Source: JBCCEJ01 sp039030335
Lineage (GTDB): Bacteria > Pseudomonadota > Gammaproteobacteria > HK1
Length of the DNA: 6,925 nucleotides
NCBI GenBank assembly: GCA_039030335.1
Contig: JBCCEJ010000119.1
Coordinates: forward strand, 1-6,925
Reading direction: 5' to 3'
The notes under the pieces are model-generated. The model saw nothing but the letters and a program-made list of their open reading frames with translations, was not told the origin of the DNA and made no database searches. The position numbers and the translations under genes are program-made. Each line of letters starts with the position of its first letter. Within the stretch, counting starts at the first letter, position 1. Shown one piece after another: positions 1 through 4,822 of the stretch.

Positions 1-159
1 AATCTGTTGGTTCCAATCCACATTTCCTTCCCCCAATCCGAGATGCCATTTTCCAACGATCCCGGTATGATAGCCTTGCTCCTTGAGCATCTTGGGCAAC
101 GTTTTTTGTGCAGGATCAATGAGCAGAGGAGCCGTCCCGGACAGGATTTTGGCTCGTTC
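1..159 (-). pseudogene. Sulfatase fragment (alkaline-phosphatase superfamily), N-terminus missing, runs off left edge
   Basis: The minus strand, read in the frame whose last visible codon is bases 3-1, gives a clear internal piece of a type I sulfatase. It opens with AKILSGTAPLLIDP, followed by a TLPKMLKEQGY-type stretch. Bases 75-37 then encode GYHTGIVGKWHLG, which fits the second sulfatase signature; its Lys and His are active-site residues in the family. Type I sulfatases hydrolyse sulfate esters with a formylglycine made from a C-x-P-x-R motif lying roughly 50 residues before GKWHLG. That distance falls beyond about base 155, where the sulfatase likeness stops, and no C-x-P-x-R occurs there in this frame. 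The frame stays open up to a stop at 300-298, but those residues do not look like sulfatase. GC is about 49% by hand count, well below the rest of the window. The C-terminal part would lie to the left, outside the window. Family assignment is firm; whether this is a true broken gene or an assembly join is open. Confidence 0.85.
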
Positions 160-170
160 ATTTCGCCCGA
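150..170. other. Junction between sulfatase and sugar-kinase fragments
   Basis: Recognisable sulfatase residues on the minus strand extend to about base 150. Recognisable kinase residues on the plus strand begin at about 164-176. GC changes at the same place, from about 49% in 1-150 to about 70% in 181-240 by hand count. Two unrelated genes in opposite orientation are therefore joined within a few bases, each cut internally. I see no transposase, terminal inverted repeat or att-like direct repeat in the visible flank. The cause could be recombination, the edge of an acquired segment, or chimeric assembly. Confidence 0.7.
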
Positions 171-370
171 CGGCCGGCATCTGGCTGACCGGCGCGTCCA
201 CCAGGAACAACGTGTCCGTGCTGCGCCGCCCGCCAGTGTTCATCGAACACCTCCACGACAATGCGGCCCAGGCCGGGCTGCTGCGTCGACTGCCGGTCTA
301 TATGCTTCCGACCGACCGGAATCTCGAAGGCTGCATCTGGCTGGGCAAGCAGATGCTCGAGGCGCAATAG
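164..370 (+). pseudogene. C-terminal remnant of a probable glucokinase-type sugar kinase
   Basis: In the plus frame ending at TAG 368-370, about 68 residues read like the C-terminus of a bacterial glucokinase (PF02685-like). They run from a GIWLTG strand-turn, through RNNVSVLRRPPVFIEHL, to LPVYMLPTDRNLEG and a final CIWLGKQML helix. In that family a glycine-rich G(I/V)-x-L-x-G segment is followed by a helix and then by an I/L-PV-Y strand and a last small-residue helix. The N-terminal phosphate-binding part and the catalytic Asp are absent. The frame continues leftward to an ATG at 83, but bases 83-160 are the sulfatase piece read from the wrong strand, so that start is meaningless. The stop lies 4 bases before the stop codon of the convergent acyl-CoA synthetase gene. 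Codon use and GC match the rest of the window, so this side appears native. The fold assignment rests on pattern memory from a short piece; another ASKHA-family sugar kinase is possible. Confidence 0.45.
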
Positions 371-374
371 GTCC

Positions 375-1913
375 TCATTCGGGCAATTGCTGCTCCAGAA
401 TGTGGCGCTGGATCTTGCCAGTCGTCGAGCGGGGCAAATCGGCGTCTTCGATGAAGTGGACTTCCCGCGGTCTTTTGTAGCGCGACAGATCGCGATCGCA
501 AACCGCCATCAGATCGCCGACCTCGAGGGAGTTATCCTGAGGTACGACCAACAGCACGGGCACTTCGCCCCAGCGCTCGTGCGGCTTGCGCACGACGACA
601 GCGGTTTCGACGCGCGGGTCGGCTTCCACAACCTGTTCGATCTCTGCCGGGTAGATGTTCTCGCCGCCCGACTTGATCATGTATTTCACGCGATCGACAT
701 AGTCGAGCGTGCCGTCGGCGTTGCGCCGCAGCACATCGCCCATGTGAAAACGCCCGCCGCGAAAATCCTTGCGATTGACTTGGTCGTTTTCCCAGTAGCC
801 GCTGAAAAGCGTCGGGCCAGCGATCGAGACCTCGCCTGGCTGACCGATCGGCACTTCATTGTCGTCCGGGTCGACCAGCCTGACGTCGCAAAACGCACTT
901 TGCCGTTTCGGCAACCGCTCCGGTGCGGCGCCGATTGGAATGACCGAGCTGGTGGCCGGCGCAAGCCCCGTTTCGGTCGCGCCGAAGGTATTCAGAAATG
1001 GCGCTTGCATGAGTTCGGTCGCCTCGGCGATGTGCTCGCGTGGGATGAGGTCGGCCATCGCGCCGATGCAGCCGAGACCCTTCACCGCGGCGTTTCGAGC
1101 GCGCAGCGCGGCCGAGAACTCGGCGACCATGCCCGGCACCATCAGAAACCAGCCCATTTCGTGGCGTTCGAGCACGTCGATGATCCGGTCGGGTAAGAAA
1201 CCGTCGATCATGTGCACCGTGCCGCCGCGCATCAGGTATGCGAGGCCCTGGTCGGTCGATGCCATGTGGAACATCGGCGCCCACGCGATGAAATGGTCGT
1301 GGCGCGGCATGCCGAGCTCGGCGGCGAACATGAGACCGCGCGCGACCATCGCGCGGTGCGAGATGAGCGCGCCCTTGGGCAAGCCGGTCGTGCCGCTCGT
1401 ATACAGGATGACGAAGCCGGCTTCCGCGTCGAGCGCGAGGTCAGGAAAAATTGGCTCGGCCCTCGACAGCAGCGCTTCATAGGGGCCGCCGAGCAACACG
1501 CGCGGAATACCCTCGAGCGACAGCCGGTCGAGGTTGTCGTTCAGATCGACCGTCGTGATGATGAGCTTCGGACTGACCAGATCGATGCAGTGCTGAAGTT
1601 CGCGATCGCCAAGCCGCCAGTTGAGCGCGGCAAGAATCGCCCCGCATTTGGCGGCGGCGAGTTCCACTTCGAAATACTCTGCGCAGTTATTCGCGAGGAT
1701 CGCGATGCGCTCGCCCGGCGCAATCCCCTTGGCCATCAGCGCTTGCGCAAGCTGGTTGGTGCGTGCGTCCAACTGGCTGTACGTGAATGTGCGATCGCCG
1801 TCCACGATCGCGACGTGATCGCCAAACGCCAGCGCATTGCTCCGGAATATCGCCCCAACGTTCGATACACCGGCGCGGTGTGCTTCGGGCAAGGGCTGGT
1901 AGTGGCCGCTCAT
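375..1913 (-). CDS. AMP-forming acyl-CoA synthetase (class I adenylate-forming ligase)
   Basis: This 512-residue cytosolic enzyme should activate a carboxylic acid with ATP to an acyl-adenylate and transfer it to CoA. All family motifs are present in order. The P-loop-like core YTSGTTGLPKG is at residues 171-181, WAPMFHMAS at 211-219, FGATETG at 310-316 and MGD at 391-393. The hinge region YVDRVKYMIKSGGENIYPAEIE spans 405-426, and the C-terminal TTGKIQR carries the catalytic Lys500. Length is normal for the family. The frame is open upstream, but ATG 1913 is preferred. It gives the usual N-terminus, has GGAGA 9 bases upstream (1923-1927), and overlaps the hydrolase stop by ATGA, so the two genes are probably co-transcribed and translationally coupled. 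The acid substrate cannot be read from sequence: a medium-chain, branched or aryl acid are all possible. Its 3' end faces the kinase remnant across 4 bases. Confidence 0.95.
   Translation of the reverse strand: MSGHYQPLPEAHRAGVSNVGAIFRSNALAFGDHVAIVDGDRTFTYSQLDARTNQLAQALMAKGIAPGERIAILANNCAEYFEVELAAAKCGAILAALNWRLGDRELQHCIDLVSPKLIITTVDLNDNLDRLSLEGIPRVLLGGPYEALLSRAEPIFPDLALDAEAGFVILYTSGTTGLPKGALISHRAMVARGLMFAAELGMPRHDHFIAWAPMFHMASTDQGLAYLMRGGTVHMIDGFLPDRIIDVLERHEMGWFLMVPGMVAEFSAALRARNAAVKGLGCIGAMADLIPREHIAEATELMQAPFLNTFGATETGLAPATSSVIPIGAAPERLPKRQSAFCDVRLVDPDDNEVPIGQPGEVSIAGPTLFSGYWENDQVNRKDFRGGRFHMGDVLRRNADGTLDYVDRVKYMIKSGGENIYPAEIEQVVEADPRVETAVVVRKPHERWGEVPVLLVVPQDNSLEVGDLMAVCDRDLSRYKRPREVHFIEDADLPRSTTGKIQRHILEQQLPE
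1910..1913 (-). other. ATGA stop/start overlap coupling hydrolase and acyl-CoA synthetase
   Basis: On the minus strand the tetranucleotide ATGA holds the ligase start (ATG) and the hydrolase stop (TGA). Such overlaps usually mean that ribosomes finishing the first gene re-initiate on the second. A GGAGA motif inside the hydrolase end (1923-1927) supplies a ribosome binding site for it. Confidence 0.9.
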
Positions 1914-2860
1914 GTGGCTGCGTCTCCGGTGGCGCCTGGCGCATTGTGCGTAGTCCAGGCTGGCACAAAGCGCCGTTCCAGAAAAGCGCGGGTGGCCTCG
2001 GCGAGCGCGTCCGGCTCGTCGTAATGCACCATGTGGCCGGAGTGTTCGAAATGCACCAGTTCCGCGTCGCTGAACATCGCCGCGATCGCTTCCAACTCGC
2101 CTGTGGCAAACCGGCCATCCCACCCGTTTTTGAGCGGGATCGCGCGCGTCCAGTACTCGTGCGCGAGCGCGCCGGCGCCGAGCATCACCGGACATTCGAC
2201 CAGCGGCCAGTAGAACCGCGCCTCGCGGCTCGCAAGGAACACCGATTGCGCGCGCGGATCGAAGGCCCATGCGAGTCGTCCGTCTTCGGCCGGTTCCGTC
2301 GCGGCTTGCGCGATGGCCCGACCGTGTGCCGGTGACAGCCGCGGGTTGTTCTTCAACAGCCGCCCAGTTGCGTACTCCAGGTCTGGCAGCGTGCGCATGT
2401 GCGCCGGAATCAGCGACTGGATGCGTCGCGCCTCGCGATCGAGCAGCGCGCGCGGGTTCGTGCCGCCATCGGGCGGCGGTGGGCCAAGCCCCTCGACAAC
2501 GATGGCCGCACCGGCGCGGTCGGGAAAGGTGGCTGCGAACCGTGCGGTGATCTGCCCGCCGAGACTATGGCCGAAGATGGCCGGCCGGCCGCCTGCCAAG
2601 CTATCGACCACGGTCATGACGTCGAACAGCATCGCCGCCATCGAATAAACACCGGGTCGATCGCTTCGCCCATGACCGCGCAAATCCATCAGAAAGACTC
2701 GAAAGTCGCGGGCGAGATGCTTCGCGACGGGCAAGAGGCTTAGCGCAACGTCGCGGATGCCGTGCAGCATCAGCACGGGTGGCGCGCCCACCGGCCCGAG
2801 CGCGTAGACGTTAAGATGCACCCCGGCGCTGTCGAGCGCGAAAGTTTCGAGTTGGCTCAT
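1910..2860 (-). CDS. Alpha/beta-fold hydrolase
   Basis: This 316-residue soluble protein has the alpha/beta hydrolase fold and no signal peptide. The oxyanion-hole HG is at residues 33-34 (VLMLHGIRD), and DLRGHGRSD follows at 59-67. The nucleophile elbow GHSLGG (97-102) carries Ser99, and the catalytic His276 lies in SGHMVHYDEP. The acid is less clear: the strand-end where an Asp is usual reads PVMLGAGALAHEYW (224-237) with no Asp, leaving Glu235 or Glu123 (VVEGLGPP) as candidates. Members cleave esters, lactones, C-C bonds or epoxides; which one applies here cannot be told. The start is ATG 2860-2858, with AGGA (2865-2868 on the plus strand) 4 bases upstream, which is a short spacing. The gene leads the minus-strand unit and overlaps the downstream acyl-CoA synthetase by 4 bases, suggesting that its acid product is the ligase's substrate (inference). 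Confidence 0.93.
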   Translation of the reverse strand: MSQLETFALDSAGVHLNVYALGPVGAPPVLMLHGIRDVALSLLPVAKHLARDFRVFLMDLRGHGRSDRPGVYSMAAMLFDVMTVVDSLAGGRPAIFGHSLGGQITARFAATFPDRAGAAIVVEGLGPPPPDGGTNPRALLDREARRIQSLIPAHMRTLPDLEYATGRLLKNNPRLSPAHGRAIAQAATEPAEDGRLAWAFDPRAQSVFLASREARFYWPLVECPVMLGAGALAHEYWTRAIPLKNGWDGRFATGELEAIAAMFSDAELVHFEHSGHMVHYDEPDALAEATRAFLERRFVPAWTTHNAPGATGDAAT

Positions 2861-2945
2861 CGGGTCCTGACGTCGGTCTGGTCGTTCGGCGCACGCATCC
2901 TACAAGGAATTCACCACATGAGAGTGAGCGTATGAGGCCTGGCGC
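2861..2945. promoter_or_regulatory. Divergent intergenic region between hydrolase and Nudix genes
   Basis: These 85 bases must hold the 5' signals of both the minus-strand hydrolase-ligase unit and the plus-strand Nudix gene. I found ribosome binding sites for both, but no pair of -35/-10 hexamers good enough to name and no convincing operator dyad. Confidence 0.4.
2934..2937 (+). promoter_or_regulatory. Ribosome binding site (GAGG) for the Nudix gene
   Basis: GAGG lies 8 bases ahead of ATG 2946, a standard spacing, and supports that start. A nearby ATG at 2918 is not in use: it reaches a TGA within five codons. Confidence 0.6.
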
Positions 2946-3608
2946 ATGAATCTGGTTTGTGATGATGCGCTGCGCGCGAGCGTGCAGACGAGGCTCGACC
3001 GCTTCGAGCGCCACGCGGCGGATGATGACAGCAAGACCGCGGCCGCTGTCGCGCTGCCGATTATCGAGCACGGGCATGGGGCCGATGTCGGCGGCATGCC
3101 GGCGTTCGACGCGTGGCAGCGCGATGCCGCGCTGCTGCTGACCCGCCGATCGTCGCGTTTGAAAGATCATCCAGGCCAGTGGGCACTACCAGGAGGGCGT
3201 GTGGACCCCGGCGAATCAACTGTGGAAGCGGCGCTTCGCGAACTCGATGAAGAAGTAGGGATGACGCTCGATGAGGGTGCCGTGCTCGGGCGCCTCGACG
3301 ACTACGTGACGCGCTCCGGCTTTTGCATCACGCCGGTGGTCGTCTGGATCGGAAGCGATCTGACGCCGGTACCCAACCCGGCCGAGGTCGACAGCGTGCA
3401 TCGCATTCCCGTCAATGAATTCCTGCGCGATGACGCACCGATTCTCGACCAGGAAGGGGAGGCGAATCCCGTGTTGCGCATGCCGGTTGGCGACACCTGG
3501 ATCGCTGCCCCGACGGCGGCGCTGCTCTATCAGTTCCGCGAGGTTTGCATTCGGGGTGAGGCGACGCGGGTGGCGCACTTCGACCAGCCGCGGTTTGCGT
3601 GGCGCTGA
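2946..3608 (+). CDS. Nudix hydrolase, probable CoA pyrophosphatase type
   Basis: This 220-residue protein contains a perfect Nudix box, GX5EX7REUXEEXGU. It starts at Gly84 (GGRVDPGE), with REL at 98-100, EE at 102-103 and GM at 105-106; the glutamates bind the divalent metal. Immediately before it, LLLTRRSSRLKDHPGQWALPGG (63-84) resembles the extra signature of Nudix enzymes that split CoA or acyl-CoA to 3',5'-ADP and phosphopantetheine. The usual FPGG is LPGG here, so substrate assignment is tentative. Compared with E. coli NudL, about 15-17 extra residues (42-58) sit between the first beta strand and the LLLT strand. The C-terminus ends in a HFDQPRFAWR-like tail. It is soluble, with no membrane segment. 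It is transcribed alone, divergent from the hydrolase gene and convergent with the dehydrogenase. A link to the neighbouring acyl-CoA synthetase through CoA turnover is attractive but only inferred. Confidence 0.9.
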   Translation: MNLVCDDALRASVQTRLDRFERHAADDDSKTAAAVALPIIEHGHGADVGGMPAFDAWQRDAALLLTRRSSRLKDHPGQWALPGGRVDPGESTVEAALRELDEEVGMTLDEGAVLGRLDDYVTRSGFCITPVVVWIGSDLTPVPNPAEVDSVHRIPVNEFLRDDAPILDQEGEANPVLRMPVGDTWIAAPTAALLYQFREVCIRGEATRVAHFDQPRFAWR

Positions 3609-3618
3609 CGCGAGCGCC
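3601..3618. terminator. Weak hairpin at the convergent Nudix/dehydrogenase ends
   Basis: GGCGCT-GACGCG-AGCGCC is a perfect 6-bp stem with a 6-base loop overlapping the Nudix stop codon, in the 25-bp gap between two convergent genes. There is no T-tract on either side, so if it works as a terminator it is not a classical intrinsic one. In sequence this rich in GC a stem of this size can occur by chance. Confidence 0.25.
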
Positions 3619-3633
3619 GTACGCGCGCCGCCA

Positions 3634-4704
3634 CTAACTGGCGACGGCTTCAGCCACCAGCTCCCCGAAGCGATCGGTATTCACCGACCCGCCGAGATCC
3701 CGGGTGCGCGCCCCAGGATCGTCCAGCACCTGGTCTACGGCGGTCGCGATGGCGTCGCCCGCGTCTGTCAGCTTCTGGATCTGACGCCGTTCGCCGAGCC
3801 AGGTCAGCATCATCGCGGCCGACAGGATGAGCGACGTTGGATTCGCGATGTTCTGCCCGGCGATATCAGGGGCCGAGCCGTGTTGTGCCTGCGCGCAGCA
3901 ACGCCCGGCTTCGGCGTTCGCATTGATGGAACCCGCCAGACCCAGTGAACCCGAGAGTTCGGAGGCGAGATCGGACAGGATGTCGCCGTAAAAGTTGGTC
4001 GCGACGACAACGTCGTAGTTCTCGGGGTGGCGCACGAGATGAGCGGCCATCGCATCGACGATCACCTCTTCTGTTTCGATGTCTGGATATTCGGCTGCGA
4101 CGGCCCGGAAGCACTCCAAAAACAGCCCGTCCGTCATCAGGAAAGAGTTGGCCTTGTGGACGGCGGACACGCGCCTTCGCCGCCGCGCCGCCAGCTTGAA
4201 CGCTTCGCGGCAGATGCGCATCGAACCGTGCCGTGTGATCTTGCGGACCGACAGCGCCATGTCGGGGTCTGGCATCATCTCGCCCACCCCGTTCCACATA
4301 TTGCGGTCCGGGTAAAAGCCTTCGGTCGCCTCGCGCATGATCACGAGATCCATGCCAGGCGCTTTCGAAGGCAGGAATTCGCGGGCGCGTGCGGGCCTTA
4401 CATTGGCGTAGAGATCGAGCCCGATGCGAAACCCGGCCGACACGTTGCGCCCGCCTTCGGCAACCGGGGGGTAGTCCATATGCGACTGCGTGCCGAGGAT
4501 GACACCGTCAAAGTCGTCCCGTGCCCGTTGCAGTACGTCGTCGCGAAGTGTGATGCCGAATTCGCGCAGGCTGTCGAAGCCGGATACCTCTTCTTCGAAC
4601 GTCAGCCCAAGCGCGAAGCGTCGGTTGGCGGCTTCGACGACCTCGAGTGTCGCCGACATGATTTCCGGGCCTATGCCGTCGCACGGCAAGGTCATGATGC
4701 GCAT
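3634..4704 (-). CDS. Isocitrate/isopropylmalate-family NAD-dependent decarboxylating dehydrogenase
   Basis: This 356-residue cytosolic enzyme belongs to the metal-dependent beta-decarboxylating dehydrogenases, which oxidise a 2-hydroxy acid (isopropylmalate, isocitrate, homoisocitrate, tartrate) and decarboxylate it. Visible landmarks are the N-terminal DGIGPE (9-14) and the substrate-carboxylate arginines Arg93 (FRIGLDLYA), Arg103 (NVRPA) and Arg124 (MREATEGFY). The catalytic Tyr131 and Lys184 (VHKANSF) are present, as are the metal aspartates Asp217, Asp241 and Asp245 in VDAMAAHLV and NFYGDILSDLASEL. The nucleotide loop HGSAPDIAGQNIANP is at 275-289 and suggests NAD rather than NADP. Length matches LeuB, but no leuCD is nearby, and the segment before the loop reads CCAQAQHG instead of the usual E-P-x-HG. 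It is therefore probably a catabolic paralogue, not LeuB itself. It also lacks the tartrate-dehydrogenase WGSDYY-like region. The start ATG 4704 has GGGGAG 6 bases upstream. It is divergent from the GMC gene, so co-regulation is plausible. Confidence 0.9.
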   Translation of the reverse strand: MRIMTLPCDGIGPEIMSATLEVVEAANRRFALGLTFEEEVSGFDSLREFGITLRDDVLQRARDDFDGVILGTQSHMDYPPVAEGGRNVSAGFRIGLDLYANVRPARAREFLPSKAPGMDLVIMREATEGFYPDRNMWNGVGEMMPDPDMALSVRKITRHGSMRICREAFKLAARRRRRVSAVHKANSFLMTDGLFLECFRAVAAEYPDIETEEVIVDAMAAHLVRHPENYDVVVATNFYGDILSDLASELSGSLGLAGSINANAEAGRCCAQAQHGSAPDIAGQNIANPTSLILSAAMMLTWLGERRQIQKLTDAGDAIATAVDQVLDDPGARTRDLGGSVNTDRFGELVAEAVAS

Positions 4705-4710
4705 GGGTTA

Positions 4711-4716
4711 CTCCCC
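4711..4716 (-). promoter_or_regulatory. Ribosome binding site (GGGGAG) for the decarboxylating dehydrogenase
   Basis: On the minus strand GGGGAG stands 6 bases before ATG 4704-4702. It favours this start over the in-frame ATG three codons later. Confidence 0.7.
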
Positions 4717-4803
4717 GGTGGACGAAGTCTTGTAGTTCGAACCGTATTATTGCCGTCGCGCGGGACGAATCCTCCGCGAACGTGTAATTTGGTGTCCAAT
4801 CTC

Positions 4804-4818
4804 ACTGATCGAATCAGT
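4804..4818. promoter_or_regulatory. Perfect 15-bp dyad ACTGAT-CGA-ATCAGT, candidate operator
   Basis: Two perfect 6-bp arms flank a 3-bp centre, ending 4 bases before the GMC start codon. The arms are AT-rich relative to their surroundings, which makes a chance GC-driven match less likely. The place, between divergent genes and over the GMC ribosome-binding region, suits a repressor operator. Alternatively it could form a very small RNA hairpin hiding the start. No regulator gene is in the window to pair with it. Confidence 0.45.
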
Positions 4819-4822
4819 TCCC

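Larger units (their letters stand above)
4705..4822. promoter_or_regulatory. Divergent promoter region between dehydrogenase and GMC oxidoreductase
   Basis: These 118 bases include a visibly AT-richer stretch (about 4736-4750 and 4783-4817) in a GC-rich window, as expected for a shared promoter. On the minus strand a TAATAC-like -10 candidate lies near 4745-4750, but without a good -35. The plus-strand GMC start has no clear Shine-Dalgarno sequence. The strongest element is the dyad at 4804-4818, listed separately. Confidence 0.45.

Noticed and set aside
83..163. ATG at 83 as the start of the kinase-like frame
   Set aside because: Bases 83-160 code for sulfatase on the opposite strand; the plus-strand translation there has no likeness to a kinase.
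261..1196. A 311-codon plus-strand open frame opposite the acyl-CoA synthetase
   Set aside because: It is antisense to conserved ligase motifs, and its composition (Arg/Ala/His-rich, no domain) is typical of a GC-driven shadow frame.
1914..2270. N-terminal extension of the acyl-CoA synthetase frame to 2270
   Set aside because: This part overlaps the alpha/beta hydrolase gene and has no family likeness. The normal N-terminus, a ribosome binding site and the ATGA overlap all place the start at 1913.
2861..2945. Sigma70-like promoter hexamers between the hydrolase and Nudix genes (for example TAGGAT on the minus strand)
   Set aside because: No partner -35 at acceptable spacing was found, so no promoter can be placed.
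4759..4778. CGCGG-N10-CCGCG inverted repeat in the divergent region
   Set aside because: Arms of five G/C bases are expected often by chance at this GC content, and the arms do not extend.
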